Below the pieces are notes generated by a model, which was not told where the DNA came from, did no database searches, and worked only from the letters and a program-made list of their open reading frames with translations. Shown piece after piece: positions 1-9,544 of a stretch of 64,000 bases of DNA. A program made the position numbers and the translations under genes. Position 1 is the stretch's first letter. Every line of letters begins with the position of its first letter. Source of the DNA: Sphingopyxis macrogoltabida (GTDB taxonomy: Bacteria > Pseudomonadota > Alphaproteobacteria > Sphingomonadales > Sphingomonadaceae); contig NZ_CP012700.1 in the NCBI RefSeq assembly GCF_001307295.1, forward strand, positions 933,001-997,000. The letters run 5' to 3'.

Positions 1-648
1 GTCGATGTGATCGCGGCGAAGCTCGGGCTCGATCGTTTCACCCTCGGCGGCAATTCGATGGGCGGCTGGGTAGCGTGGCGCTATGCGCTCGCCGAACCGG
101 CGCGGGTCGACGCGCTGCTGCTGCTCGACGCCGCGGGTATGCCGCCGCGCAAGGGCGACAAGCCGCCGCCGTCGAACATCGGCTTCCGCATCCTCAAATA
201 TCCCGCCGGGCGCTGGCTCGCCGGACAGATCACGCCGCGCGCGCTGGTCGAAAGCTCGCTGCGCGGGTCGGTCGAACGGCAGGACATCGTCGACGATGCG
301 ATGGTCGATCGTTACTGGCAATTGCTGCGTTTCCCCGGCAATCGCGAGGCGACGTCGCTCCGCGCGACGTTGGACCGCGAGCCGGCGATGGCCGACCGCA
401 TCGGCGCCATCAAGGTGCCGACGCTGATCCTGTTCGGCAAGAAAGACCGGTTGATCAACCCGAGCGCTGCCCAGACCTTCCACGAACGTATCGCGGGATC
501 GGAGGTCGTGCTGCTCGACGATATCGGGCATCTGCCGATGGAAGAAGCGCCCGATGCGACCGCCAACGCGATCGCCGATTTCCTCAGGCGGCGGCTTGCC
601 GCCCCGAATGCGGTTGCTTCACCGGTTCCCGATCCAGAAACGCGCTGA
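1..648 (+). CDS. alpha/beta hydrolase, 5' end missing
   Basis: The reading frame is open from the first base of the window, so this is the C-terminal part of a longer protein; the GTG at position 7 is just an internal codon. The visible part has the nucleophile elbow GNSMGG about 19 residues from the edge, a cap region, then the strand carrying the acid residue (LILFGKKDR) and the catalytic histidine (DIGHLPME). This is the order expected of an alpha/beta hydrolase of the haloalkane dehalogenase / epoxide hydrolase / C-C hydrolase group. The substrate cannot be read from this. Its last 65 bp overlap the 3' end of the convergent PhaZ-like gene. Confidence 0.85.
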   Translation, partial: VDVIAAKLGLDRFTLGGNSMGGWVAWRYALAEPARVDALLLLDAAGMPPRKGDKPPPSNIGFRILKYPAGRWLAGQITPRALVESSLRGSVERQDIVDDAMVDRYWQLLRFPGNREATSLRATLDREPAMADRIGAIKVPTLILFGKKDRLINPSAAQTFHERIAGSEVVLLDDIGHLPMEEAPDATANAIADFLRRRLAAPNAVASPVPDPETR

Positions 649-1354
649 TCCGCTCGGCCGTCGCGGCGGCGTGGGTAAAGGGGAAGAGGTGCGACCCCGG
701 CACGACTTCGAGTAGCGCGCCGTCGACCAGTTCGGTGATCGCCTGTCCATGGCACGCGGGGACGACGCCGTCGCGCTCGCCCATGAGGACGAGGACCGGC
801 ACGTTCCTGAGCTGCGGCAGCATCGCCGCGCTGGTCCAGCCCGCCATCGCCATCGTCTGGTAAGCGAGGCCGAGCGGGGTCGCGGTCGGCAGCTTGAGCC
901 CGCTCGCGAGCATGTCCTCGTCGAGCAACGCCGCCCAGCCGATCCCCGGTGCGGTCACCGTCGGGGTCGTCGCCATCAGGACAAGGCGGCGGACGCGGCC
1001 GGGAAACTGGATCGCCACCTGCTGCGCCAGCGCACCGCCCCAACTGAAGCCGGCGACGTCGAGCGCCTTGTGCCCCAGCCGGCCGGCGATCTCCATGACC
1101 ACCGCCGCCATCGTCGGGGCGCCATAGGGCAGCAGCGCGTCGGGCGATCCCCCGACGCCGGGCATGTCGACCGTCCACACCTCGCGCCCTGCGATCTGCG
1201 CGAGCAGCGGCGCCGCCGCGGCGATATCGGCGCCGATGCCGTTCAGGAACAACAAGGGCGTGCCCGCCTCGCCGACGTGCCAGCGCGCGACGCGCAGCGT
1301 CATGCCATAGACATGTTCCATGCTGATGGCGGGGCGCCCGCTGATCCTCGTCAT
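584..1354 (-). CDS. PhaZ-like alpha/beta hydrolase (polyhydroxyalkanoate depolymerase family)
   Basis: A 256-residue alpha/beta hydrolase. The oxyanion region FLNGIGAD, the GVGGS turn, the nucleophile motif GFSWGGALAQQ (Ser104), the acid in GERDG (Asp195) and the histidine in GSHLFPFTHA (His222) follow the pattern of intracellular medium-chain-length PHA depolymerases (PhaZ) of Pseudomonas. Proteins of that family mobilise stored polyester. No PHA synthase or phasin is nearby, so another acyl ester is possible. The 3' end overlaps the upstream hydrolase gene by 65 bp on the opposite strand. The start at 1354 is the longest; a second in-frame ATG at 1321 has no better ribosome site. Confidence 0.8.
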   Translation of the reverse strand: MTRISGRPAISMEHVYGMTLRVARWHVGEAGTPLLFLNGIGADIAAAAPLLAQIAGREVWTVDMPGVGGSPDALLPYGAPTMAAVVMEIAGRLGHKALDVAGFSWGGALAQQVAIQFPGRVRRLVLMATTPTVTAPGIGWAALLDEDMLASGLKLPTATPLGLAYQTMAMAGWTSAAMLPQLRNVPVLVLMGERDGVVPACHGQAITELVDGALLEVVPGSHLFPFTHAAATAERISAFLDREPVKQPHSGRQAAA

Positions 1355-1395
1355 GGCGCCCGCCTTGGCATGTTTCGGTTACGGGGGAAAGGCCG

Positions 1396-1650
1396 TCAGG
1401 CCGGCGTGTCGCTCTGTTGAGCCGCCTTTGCCGCCTGTTCGTAGCGGAGGCAGTCGAAAATCTTCGCGCCGGCAAGGAAGACAGCGCCGCTGCACGCCAC
1501 CATCAACAGCTTGCCGCCGAACCCCGGGAACTGGTCGAGATAGGCATGACCCCGCGCCATCGCGCCAAGCGCAAGCGCATAGATGATGAGGCACGCCTCG
1601 AACCGGGTCTTGATGACGAACAGGCGTCCGATTTTCTTCAGCATTGCCAT
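1396..1650 (-). CDS. small two-helix membrane protein, unknown function
   Basis: An 84-residue protein with a basic N-terminus (MAMLKKIGRLFVIKTRFE) followed by two hydrophobic stretches, about residues 19-35 and 46-64, and a polar tail. It is probably an inner-membrane protein with two transmembrane segments. I do not recognise a characterised family; similar short proteins are common hypotheticals in sphingomonads. It lies 41 bp upstream of the PhaZ-like gene on the same strand and may be cotranscribed with it. Confidence 0.6.
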   Translation of the reverse strand: MAMLKKIGRLFVIKTRFEACLIIYALALGAMARGHAYLDQFPGFGGKLLMVACSGAVFLAGAKIFDCLRYEQAAKAAQQSDTPA

Positions 1651-1837
1651 ATCCTAGGCAAGAGCCATGCCAGTGGCGCAAAAGCGCGATTCGCTGCGCC
1701 GCGCTTATGGTAAACTGTAAGTTAATCCGACAGGAGAGGGAATACTTACGGTGCGAGGCTGGAAAAATGCTCATCGATCGTTAAGCGGTCGCACCGCATC
1801 ACCGGCCCGGCGCGATGCCTTCGCCAGGGAGAGGTCG

Positions 1838-2290
1838 ATGCGAAACCACCTTGTCCATCTGCTGCTGTTGTCGGCGCTTACCGGCGTCGCGACTCCGGCG
1901 TTCGCGGGCCGGGTCCATCATCCCGCCGAGATGGCCGATCTGCCGGAAGCGGACGTCATCCTGTGGGGACGCATCTCGAACTATGCCATCGTCCCGAACG
2001 AACGCAATCCGGGCAGGCACGCCCGTTTCGACATATTGGTCGACGATGTGTTGAAAGGCACGGCGACCGATCGGGTCACCGCGACCTGGGACAACTCCAC
2101 CTTCGGCCTGCCGGAAGCGATGCCGGCCGGCCCGTTCCTGATCGCCTTGCGCCATCCTGGCTCGGACGCCATTTCGGGCAATGCGGCGCGCGGCGTTTTC
2201 ACCGTTTTGCAGCGTCCGTGTGCCGAAGCCTTCCTGTTTGCCAAGGGCAGCGCTCAAGCCGCCGCGGCCGCGAAAAGTATCGGCCGCTGA
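1838..2290 (+). CDS. secreted protein of unknown function
   Basis: A 150-residue protein with a clear signal peptide (MRNHLVHLLLLSALTGVATPAFA, cleavage after AFA). The frame is open further upstream to 1751, but the ATG at 1838 follows an AGGGAGAG ribosome site and places the signal peptide at the very N-terminus. The mature part (for example ILWGRISNYA and FDILVDDVLKG) has the look of a small beta-rich periplasmic domain, faintly like tissue-inhibitor/OB-fold proteins, but this is not a firm assignment. One conserved-looking cysteine lies near the C-terminus. It is convergent with malate synthase, ending 18 bp from its stop. Confidence 0.65.
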   Translation: MRNHLVHLLLLSALTGVATPAFAGRVHHPAEMADLPEADVILWGRISNYAIVPNERNPGRHARFDILVDDVLKGTATDRVTATWDNSTFGLPEAMPAGPFLIALRHPGSDAISGNAARGVFTVLQRPCAEAFLFAKGSAQAAAAAKSIGR

Positions 2291-2308
2291 CGACGGTTGG
2301 CGCTGCGC

Positions 2309-4402
2309 TCAGGCCGCCTTCTTCACTTGCCGGTATTTATGGAGCAGCGGCTCGGTGTAGCCCGACGGCTGCGTGACGCCCTCGAAGATCAGCGCGCGCG
2401 CTGCCTGCCAGGCGATCCCGTCGGGCGACAGCTTCTCGTACAGCGGGTCGCCTGCATTTTGCGCGTCGACCTTTGCCGCCATGCGCGTCAGCGCGGCATC
2501 GACCTGCGCTTCGCTGCACACACCGTGGAGCAGCCAGTTGGCGAGCGCTTGGCTTGAAATGCGCAGCGTGGCGCGGTCTTCCATCAGGCCGACGTCGTCG
2601 ATGTCGGGCACCTTCGAGCAGCCGACGCCCTGATCGATCCAGCGGACGACATAACCAAGGATGCCCTGGCAATTATTGTCGAGTTCGCGCGTGATTTCCG
2701 CCTCGCTCCAGTTGCGTCCGGTGGCGACGGGGATATTCAGCAGGCGGCCCAGCGACGGCACCGCCTCGCCGGCGATTTCCTGCTGCCGCGCGAAGACATC
2801 GACCTGATGATAGTGCAGCGCGTGCAACGTCGCGGCGGTCGGCGACGGCACCCATGCGGTGTTCGCGCCCGACTTGGGATGGCCGATCTTCGCCTCGAGC
2901 ATCGCCTTCATCAGGTCGGGCATCGCCCACATGCCTTTGCCGATCTGCGCCTTGCCCGACAGGCCGCAGGCGAGGCCAATGCGGACGTTGCGATCCTCGT
3001 AGGAGGCGATCCAGTCCGACGCCTTCATCTCGCCCTTGGGGATCATCGGGCCCGCGCGCATCGAGGTGTGAATCTCGTCGCCGGTGCGGTCGAGGAAGCC
3101 GGTGTTGATGAAGACGATACGGTCCTTCACCGCGTGGATGCAGGCGGCGAGGTTCGCGCTGGTGCGGCGCTCCTCGTCCATCACCCCCACCTTGATCGTA
3201 TGGCGCGCGAGGCCGAGCATATCCTCGACCGCGTCGAACAGCCGGTCGGTGAAACCGCATTCTTCGGGGCCGTGCTGTTTGGGCTTCACGATATAGATGC
3301 TGCCCGCGCGGCTGTTCTTGAGGTTGCCGAGTCCCTTGAGGTCGTGCAGCGAGCAAAGGCTGGTGATCACCGCGTCGCACAACCCCTCGGGCGCTTCGGC
3401 GCCGTTCGGCAGCTTGATCATCGGCGTCGTCATCAGATGGCCGACGTTGCGGACGAACATCACGCTGCGGCCGGGCAGGGCGATCGCCGTGCCGTCCGGC
3501 GCGGTCCATTCGCGGTCGGGCTCCATCGCGCGGGTGACGTTCGTGCCGCCCTTGGCGAAGCTTTCGGTGAGGTCGCCGCGCATCAGCCCGAGCCAGTTGG
3601 TATAGCCGAGCACCTTGTCCTCGCCGTCGACCGCGGCGACCGAGTCCTCGAGGTCGATGATCGTCGTCAGCGCCGCTTCGAGGAGGACGTCGGCGATGCC
3701 GGCGGGGTCCGTCTTGCCGATCGCGCTGGCGGGATCGATCACCAGTTCGATGTGCAGGCCATTGTGGCGGAGCAGGATGCCGCCGGGCTTGCTGCCGACA
3801 CGCTGCGACGGGTCGGCCAGTGCCGGCTCGCCGCCCTGCCAGTCGGCCCAGCTTCCCGAGGCCAGCGGGACCGCTTCGTCGAGGAAGGCCTTCGCCTGCG
3901 CGATTACCACCGCGCCGCGTTCCGCATCATAACCGCCGGGCTTCGCGGGCGGCGCGTCGAGCGCGTCGGTGCCGTAAAAGGCGTCGTAAAGGCTGCCCCA
4001 GCGCGCGTTGGCGGCGTTGAGCGCGAAGCGCGCGTTGAGCGCCGGGACGACGAGCTGCGGTCCCGCCATCGTCGCGATTTCGGGATCGACATTCTGCGTG
4101 CCGACCTGAAACGGTGCGGGCTCCGCGACGAGATAGCCGATCTCGCGCAGGAAGGCCTGATAGGCGGCAGCATCATGTGCCTGTCCCTCGCGTGCCCGGT
4201 GCCACGCATCGATCTGCGCCTGCAAATCCTCGCGCTTTTGCAGCAGCGCCGCATTTTCGGGCGCGAACGTACCGAGCAGTGCCGCAAAGTCGTTCCAGAA
4301 ACCCGCGGCATCGAGCCCGGTACCGGGAAGCGCCTGCTGCTCGACGAAATCGATCAGGCGCGAATCGACGGACAAACCACTGCGATCGAGAAAATCAGTC
4401 AT
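2309..4402 (-). CDS. glcB: malate synthase G
   Basis: Condenses glyoxylate with acetyl-CoA to malate and CoA in the glyoxylate shunt and glycolate use; cytoplasmic, Mg-dependent. At 697 residues it is a little shorter than the usual G isoform. Hallmark segments are present: [30 protein letters not shown] (glyoxylate-binding Arg), VMDEERRT and [11 protein letters not shown] (Mg ligands), and [13 protein letters not shown] (catalytic Asp). The frame is open upstream to 4510, but ATG 4402 gives the family N-terminus and has an AAAGGGTG ribosome site. No isocitrate lyase is in the window, so it stands alone here. Confidence 0.96.
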   Translation of the reverse strand: MTDFLDRSGLSVDSRLIDFVEQQALPGTGLDAAGFWNDFAALLGTFAPENAALLQKREDLQAQIDAWHRAREGQAHDAAAYQAFLREIGYLVAEPAPFQVGTQNVDPEIATMAGPQLVVPALNARFALNAANARWGSLYDAFYGTDALDAPPAKPGGYDAERGAVVIAQAKAFLDEAVPLASGSWADWQGGEPALADPSQRVGSKPGGILLRHNGLHIELVIDPASAIGKTDPAGIADVLLEAALTTIIDLEDSVAAVDGEDKVLGYTNWLGLMRGDLTESFAKGGTNVTRAMEPDREWTAPDGTAIALPGRSVMFVRNVGHLMTTPMIKLPNGAEAPEGLCDAVITSLCSLHDLKGLGNLKNSRAGSIYIVKPKQHGPEECGFTDRLFDAVEDMLGLARHTIKVGVMDEERRTSANLAACIHAVKDRIVFINTGFLDRTGDEIHTSMRAGPMIPKGEMKASDWIASYEDRNVRIGLACGLSGKAQIGKGMWAMPDLMKAMLEAKIGHPKSGANTAWVPSPTAATLHALHYHQVDVFARQQEIAGEAVPSLGRLLNIPVATGRNWSEAEITRELDNNCQGILGYVVRWIDQGVGCSKVPDIDDVGLMEDRATLRISSQALANWLLHGVCSEAQVDAALTRMAAKVDAQNAGDPLYEKLSPDGIAWQAARALIFEGVTQPSGYTEPLLHKYRQVKKAA

Positions 4403-4578
4403 GAAACACCCTTTGGTCGGCGCGCCGCGCCAGTGAACCCGGGGAGGAAAGGGCCGCTGCCCTATGCCGCGATCGGCGAGCGTTGGCAACCGCCTGCCGT
4501 CATGCGACAACCATTACGGGTTCGTCGCCACCGCGTCGTCATCTGGTCGGAAAGCAACGGAAGCGGGAGATGCAAATC

Positions 4579-5769
4579 ATGGTGCGGCATATGGCGATGT
4601 TGGTGGCCCTCCTTCTTTCGGCCGCCACGGCATTCGCGCAGGCGCCCCGGACGAAGGTCGCGATTCTCGGCGTCGATCACGCCACACAGCTCGTGTCCGA
4701 AAAGGACCAGCCGGCGATGCTCGCCGCCTATCTGAAGCTGGTGAAGCCGGCGGCGATCTGCATCGAGCGTCCGCCCGCGCCGGCGGCGCGCGGCGACTTC
4801 TACGAATATACCTATGAGGTCCAGGGTGTGATCCTGCCTTTTGCGAAAACGCATCCGACCGCGCTGTGCCCGATCGACTGGATGCCGCCGATCGAGGATC
4901 AGAAGCTGGGCTTCGGCCTCGATGTCGAAACTCCGCTCGAAGTTCGCAAGGCGCAGGGGTTTCAGGGCTTTCTCACTTTCCCCGACAAGAAGGTGCTGGC
5001 GTGGGACTTCTTTTCTGCCGAAGATCCGAAGACGGTCGAAGCGCAGCAGCAATGGGCGCGCGAGCCCGCGCCGCGCGCCGATCGCGACCTGCCGCGCCGC
5101 CTCTATCTCTACCGCACCTTCATGCAGGCGCAGAATATCCGTGCCGCCGCTCGCGCGCATCGCGGCGAGACGTTGCTCGTCGTCGTCGGCTATTTCCACA
5201 AGCCCGATATCGAGGCGATCCTGAAGCATGATGGCGATATCGAACTGGTGTCGCCCGCCAGCCTTGGCCGGCCGACGCCGGAGCAGGTCCGTGAAGCGAC
5301 GACCGACGAACAGCGCGCCGCCATCCTCGCCTTCAACCTGCTGGGCATGCAGGCGGCGACCGGCAATGTCGACTGGGGCTGGATCGAACGCGTGCTCGGC
5401 GATTTCGCGGCGGGGAAGAATAAGGGCGAGGCCGAATTGTTCCGGACGCGGCACGCGGTGCTGACCGGCAAGCTTTCGCAAGCCGAGGCCGCGCGGCGCT
5501 ATACGGTGATCGCCGACGATCCGGCCGCCGCCGTTTCCTTCACCTGGAATGGGGTGCAGGACAGGACGCGGATCGATTCCTTCTTCGATCCGTTCGGCAA
5601 CCTCGACGTGCGTCAGCGCGCGCGGATCGAACGCGCGCGCAGCCTGTTCGCGCAGGGGAAGGATCAGCCGGCGGCGCAGGAGCTCGACCGGGTCGCCGCC
5701 GCCCTGTCGCCGCGCATGGCGCTCCAGCTTCGCGGCTATACCGCGATACTAAGGCCCGTCCTTCGATAG
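4579..5769 (+). CDS. DUF5694-like secreted protein
   Basis: About 396 residues with a cleavable signal peptide (MVRHMAMLVALLLSAATAFAQ). The mature N-terminus VAILGVDHATQLVSEKDQPAM, the segment ICIERPPAPAARGDFYEY and the later VVVGYFHKPDIEAIL suggest the DUF5694 / TraB-like group, which scans for His/Glu-bearing motifs resembling the TIKI/TraB fold. Biochemical activity is not established. ATG 4579 has GGGAG nine bases upstream; ATG 4570 and an upstream in-frame ATG at 4483 are less likely starts. The N-terminal half carries most of the conserved-looking residues. It is transcribed alone, divergent from malate synthase. Confidence 0.65.
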   Translation: MVRHMAMLVALLLSAATAFAQAPRTKVAILGVDHATQLVSEKDQPAMLAAYLKLVKPAAICIERPPAPAARGDFYEYTYEVQGVILPFAKTHPTALCPIDWMPPIEDQKLGFGLDVETPLEVRKAQGFQGFLTFPDKKVLAWDFFSAEDPKTVEAQQQWAREPAPRADRDLPRRLYLYRTFMQAQNIRAAARAHRGETLLVVVGYFHKPDIEAILKHDGDIELVSPASLGRPTPEQVREATTDEQRAAILAFNLLGMQAATGNVDWGWIERVLGDFAAGKNKGEAELFRTRHAVLTGKLSQAEAARRYTVIADDPAAAVSFTWNGVQDRTRIDSFFDPFGNLDVRQRARIERARSLFAQGKDQPAAQELDRVAAALSPRMALQLRGYTAILRPVLR

Positions 5770-5883
5770 GCGCGGCGCCAGCTTCAATTTGGATGGAGAG
5801 CCTATCGGTTATAGCGGGTAGGTGATTGTTTTTTCATTGCTTCCGTGATTACCTGAATCGTTCCATTTAGATCGGAGGGAACA

Positions 5884-6513
5884 ATGTCGATCTGGATATT
5901 GGTCGCGGCGGCGGTTGCAAATCCGCCGGTAGATGCTGAAGCAATCGGCAATCCGGCGAGAGGCTGGGTGCGTGGAACGGATATTCCCGAGTCCGAATGG
6001 AAACAGCGCGCAAGTGTACGTTTCGACCTCACCATCGACGCGCAAGGCAGGCCGATGCGGTGCGAAATTCTGCATTCCAGCGGTTCGGAAACGCTCGACA
6101 CGACGGTCTGCAAATTGCTGATGAAAAGAGCGCATTTCAAGCCCGCGCGAGACGCATCGGGACGGGCCCTACCATCGGTTATGCGGAACCAGATCAATTG
6201 GCGTCCCAACCGTTACGGGGAGAATTATCAGTATGAAGCCGCCGATATCGTCGTTTCGACCGGCCTGCCGCTGAACAAGAAGCCGGTTCTCGTCGAGATC
6301 GTGCAGGTGATCGAAGCATCCGGCAACGTCGAAATGTGCCATGCAACGAGCCGGCCTGCAAAAATCGAACAAAATCAGTTGGCTTGTAGCGCCGCAAATA
6401 GACCTGAGATTGCGATCCCGGTCAAGGATGCGTCGGGAGCGCCAGTCCGGGGAATTAGGTCCTATAATGTTGGTTTCACTGCCGGAGAGGAGGGGGGCGT
6501 AAAAATTCGTTGA
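5884..6513 (+). CDS. stand-alone TonB C-terminal domain protein
   Basis: A 209-residue protein with a short hydrophobic N-terminus (MSIWILVAAAVA) that looks like a signal peptide. Residues about 40-120 match the TonB C-terminal fold pattern (VRFDLTIDAQGRPMRCEILHSSGS, then LMKRAHFKPARDASG). It lacks the long proline-rich linker of a true energy-transducing TonB, so it is unlikely to span the periplasm from the inner membrane. The remainder contains two cysteine positions and no recognisable domain. Role unknown; such proteins are frequent in sphingomonads. It is preceded by an AGATCGGAGGGAACA ribosome region. Confidence 0.7.
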   Translation: MSIWILVAAAVANPPVDAEAIGNPARGWVRGTDIPESEWKQRASVRFDLTIDAQGRPMRCEILHSSGSETLDTTVCKLLMKRAHFKPARDASGRALPSVMRNQINWRPNRYGENYQYEAADIVVSTGLPLNKKPVLVEIVQVIEASGNVEMCHATSRPAKIEQNQLACSAANRPEIAIPVKDASGAPVRGIRSYNVGFTAGEEGGVKIR

Positions 6514-6586
6514 TTGGTGCGTGATCGGCATAGGATGATATGTCGAGGCGGGTGGCAAACCGACGGCCGCTCGTTATACGCCCTTC

Positions 6587-7258
6587 ATGACACCCCGCGA
6601 ACTCATCGACACCGCAAATGTCCCCGGCGGCGAACAGTTGCGTCTGTACCGGCGCGGCGGCGATTTCATCATCGCCATCGGCGGCAACGAGTTGATGAAC
6701 AGCCGGATGAGCGGGTCCGAGGAAGCGCTCGCCGAGATGAGCTGTGACCGCCTGCGCAGCGATGCCGCTCCGCACCTGCTGATCGGCGGTTACGGCATGG
6801 GCTTCACCCTGCGTGCGGCGCTGGCCCGGCTGGGTCCGGACGCCCATGTGACCGTTGCCGAACTGGTACCGGAGATCATCGACTGGGCACGCGGGCCGAT
6901 GGCGGCGCTGACCGCCGGCGGGCTCGACGACCCGCGCGTCGAACTGCTGCTCGCCGACGTCTCGGGCGTGATCGGGGGTGCGGTCGGGCAATATGACGCG
7001 ATCCTGCTCGACGTCGACAATGGCCCCGACGGGCTGACGCGCGAAGGCAACGACCGCATCTATTCGATGGGCGGGCTCGCCCGCGCCAAAGCGGCGCTCA
7101 GTCCCGGCGGCATATTGGCGGTGTGGTCGGCGGCCCCCGATGCCCGGTTTACGCGCCGGCTGAAGGATTCGGGATTCACGGTCGAGGAAGTGACGGTCCG
7201 TGCGCGGGCGAGCGGCAAGGGGCCGCGCCACCTGATCTGGTTCGCGCGCGCCACCTGA
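6587..7258 (+). CDS. spermidine synthase-like Rossmann methyltransferase-fold protein
   Basis: A 223-residue protein with the SAM-fold glycine motif LLIGGYGMGFTLRA, an acidic strand end VTVAELVPEIIDWARG and the aspartate strand AILLDVDNGPDGL. These are the signature segments of the spermidine synthase (SpeE) superfamily. The small N-terminal beta domain of SpeE is reduced, and the substrate pocket DxG context differs, so polyamine synthesis is uncertain. It precedes the AST operon by about 70 bp on the same strand and may be cotranscribed with it. Confidence 0.72.
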   Translation: MTPRELIDTANVPGGEQLRLYRRGGDFIIAIGGNELMNSRMSGSEEALAEMSCDRLRSDAAPHLLIGGYGMGFTLRAALARLGPDAHVTVAELVPEIIDWARGPMAALTAGGLDDPRVELLLADVSGVIGGAVGQYDAILLDVDNGPDGLTREGNDRIYSMGGLARAKAALSPGGILAVWSAAPDARFTRRLKDSGFTVEEVTVRARASGKGPRHLIWFARAT

Positions 7259-7331
7259 CCGGTTGCGCTGGAAACCATCGGCAACGGCGAGAGGGGTCGC
7301 AAAGCGCCCTCGGGCTGGCTATAGGCGGTGG

Positions 7332-8543
7332 ATGACCAGCCTCTCCGCCAGTGAAAGCGCGACGCTCGAGCGCGCCGCCGATGCCCCGATGCTGGCGCAG
7401 GTCGAACAATGGGCCGCGGTGAACAGCGGCACCGGCAATCTCGCGGGCCTCAAGGCGGTCGCCGGCCTGCTCGCCGATGCCTTTGCCGCCTTGCCCGGCG
7501 AGGTGCGGCTCGTCGCGCCCGATCCGGTCGAAAATGTCGACGCCGCAGGCCATGTGAAGACGATCCAGCGCGGCGACCATCTGCATCTTCGCGTCCGCCC
7601 CGAAGCGCCGGTGCAACTGCTGCTCACCGGTCATATGGACACCGTGTTCGCTGCCGATCATCCGTTCCAGTCGCTGCGCTGGCTGGAAGACGGCGTGCTG
7701 AACGGCCCCGGTACCGCCGACATGAAGGCAGGAATTTCGGTCATCCTTGCCGCGCTCGGCGCGCTTGAAGGCTCGCCCTTCGCCGGACGCGTCGGCTATG
7801 ACGTGATGATCAACAGCGACGAGGAAACCGGCAGCCATGCCTCGGCGGCGCTGATCGCCGAGCTGGCGAAGGGCAAGACCGCGGCGCTTACCTACGAACC
7901 CGCGTTGCCCGACGGCACGCTCGCCGGCGCGCGGCCGGGAAGCGGCAATTTCTCGATCCTCATTCACGGCCGTTCGGCGCACGCGGGGCGCAATCCCGAG
8001 GAGGGGCGCAACGCACTGATCGCCGCGGCCGATCTCGCGCTGCGATTGAACGCATTGAAATCGGCCGAACTCAAGGTCAATCCGGCGAAGATCGACGGCG
8101 GCGGCCCCAATAATGTCGTGCCCGATCAGGCGATCTTGCGCGTCAACATGCGGCCGTCGACGCCCGATGCGATGGCGGCGGCCGAGGCGGCGCTGCGCGA
8201 TGCGGTCGCGGCGGTGTCGCGCGAGCACGACGTTCATTGCCACCTTTACGGCAATTTCAACCGCCCGCCCAAGCCGCTCGATCCGGCTGCGACGCGGTTG
8301 TTCGAACTGGTCCGCGACTGCGGCGCCGCGCTCGGCCTGCCGCCGATCGGCTGGAATGCGACCGGCGGCGTCTGCGACGGCAATAATATCGCGGCGTGCG
8401 GGATTCCGGTGGTGGATACGATGGGGCCGCGCGGCGGCGCGATCCATTCATCGGACGAATTTCTGATCGTCGACAGCCTTGCCGAACGCGCGCAACTGTC
8501 GGCGCTCACCATGATGAGAATAGCGGAACGGGGGACTGTGTGA
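7332..8543 (+). CDS. M20 family metallohydrolase in the AST operon
   Basis: A 403-residue M20 (ArgE/DapE/CPG2-type) amidohydrolase. Visible metal and catalytic residues include TGHMDTVF, GPGTADMKAG, NSDEETGSH, YEPALPDG and the C-terminal RGGAIHSSDE. The middle FSILIHGRSAHAGRNPEEG is the dimerisation-domain motif. Such enzymes remove acyl or glutamyl groups from amino acids. Its stop codon overlaps the astA GTG start (GTGA at 8540), implying translational coupling, so a role in arginine/ornithine catabolism, for example removing succinate from an intermediate, is a reasonable inference. ATG 7332 was chosen; the upstream in-frame extension is arginine-rich and not family-like. Confidence 0.85.
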   Translation: MTSLSASESATLERAADAPMLAQVEQWAAVNSGTGNLAGLKAVAGLLADAFAALPGEVRLVAPDPVENVDAAGHVKTIQRGDHLHLRVRPEAPVQLLLTGHMDTVFAADHPFQSLRWLEDGVLNGPGTADMKAGISVILAALGALEGSPFAGRVGYDVMINSDEETGSHASAALIAELAKGKTAALTYEPALPDGTLAGARPGSGNFSILIHGRSAHAGRNPEEGRNALIAAADLALRLNALKSAELKVNPAKIDGGGPNNVVPDQAILRVNMRPSTPDAMAAAEAALRDAVAAVSREHDVHCHLYGNFNRPPKPLDPAATRLFELVRDCGAALGLPPIGWNATGGVCDGNNIAACGIPVVDTMGPRGGAIHSSDEFLIVDSLAERAQLSALTMMRIAERGTV

Positions 8544-9541
8544 ACTATGTGATCCGGGCGGCCAAGCCGGGCGATTTGCAGAGCATTTACGAGATGGCGA
8601 AGCTGACCGGTGGCGGCTTTACCAACCTCCCCCCCGACAAGAAGGCGCTCCGCGCCAAGCTCGACCGCGCCGAGGCGGGGTTCAATTCCGACAAGGAATA
8701 TCCCGCCGACGAACTGTATCTGATGGTGCTCGAGGATCTCGACAGCGGCGAGGTGCGCGGCACGTGCCAGATTTTCGGGCAGGTCGGCCAGCGCTGGCCG
8801 TTTTACAGCTATCGCATCGGGACCGACAGCAAGCATAGCGAACAGCTGGGTCGCACCTTTCATGCGCAGGTGCTGATGCTGAGCAACGACCTCAACGGCG
8901 CGAGCGAGGTCGGCGGACTGTTTCTTCACCCCGCGGCGCGCGCCGGCGGTCTCGGGCTGCTGCTCGCCCGCTCGCGCTACCTGTTTATCGCGCGGCATCG
9001 GGTGCGTTTCGGCGACCGTATCCTCGCCGAACTGCGCGGGGTGATCGACGAAGCGGGCGGCTCGCCTTTCTGGGACGGGGTTGCGGGTAAATTCTTCGGG
9101 ATGAATTTCCAGGAGGCCGATCAGTTCAACGCCGTCCACGGCAACCAGTTCATCGCCGACCTGATGCCCAAGCATCCCGTCTATATCGCAATGCTGGGCG
9201 AAAATGCGCGCAGCGTCATCGGCGTGCCGCATCCGACCGGCCGTGCCGCGATGCGGATGCTGGAGAATGAGGGCTTCGCCTTCGAAAATTATGTCGACAT
9301 CTTCGACGGCGGTCCGACGATGACCGCGCGCACCGATCAGGTCGCGAGCATCCGCAACGCAAGACATGTCGAGGTGACGGGGATTGCGGAAGGTGGCGAG
9401 GATGCGTTGATCGCGACCGGCCGCCTCGCCGGTTTCCGCTGCTGCTTCGGAAAGGTCGGCGCCGACGGGACGATCGATGCCGAGGCGGCGCGCATATTGG
9501 GCGTCGGCAAGGGCGACGCGATCAGCTGGATCGGACGCTGA
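8540..9541 (+). CDS. astA: arginine N-succinyltransferase
   Basis: First enzyme of the arginine succinyltransferase pathway: transfers succinate from succinyl-CoA to the alpha-amino group of arginine. The 333-residue length and the segments VIRAAKPGDL, GGGFTNLPPDK, EVGGLFLHPAARAGGLG (acyl-CoA-binding region), WDGVAGKFFGMNFQEAD and IPHPTGRAAM-like VPHPTGRAA are diagnostic. The start is the GTG at 8540, which overlaps the stop of the M20 gene as GTGA. astB follows after 3 bp. Confidence 0.94.
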   Translation: MNYVIRAAKPGDLQSIYEMAKLTGGGFTNLPPDKKALRAKLDRAEAGFNSDKEYPADELYLMVLEDLDSGEVRGTCQIFGQVGQRWPFYSYRIGTDSKHSEQLGRTFHAQVLMLSNDLNGASEVGGLFLHPAARAGGLGLLLARSRYLFIARHRVRFGDRILAELRGVIDEAGGSPFWDGVAGKFFGMNFQEADQFNAVHGNQFIADLMPKHPVYIAMLGENARSVIGVPHPTGRAAMRMLENEGFAFENYVDIFDGGPTMTARTDQVASIRNARHVEVTGIAEGGEDALIATGRLAGFRCCFGKVGADGTIDAEAARILGVGKGDAISWIGR

Positions 9542-9544
9542 GCC

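Noticed and set aside
4402..4510. Longer malate synthase start at 4510
   Set aside because: The extra 36 residues are not family-like, and ATG 4402 has a ribosome site and gives the expected N-terminus.
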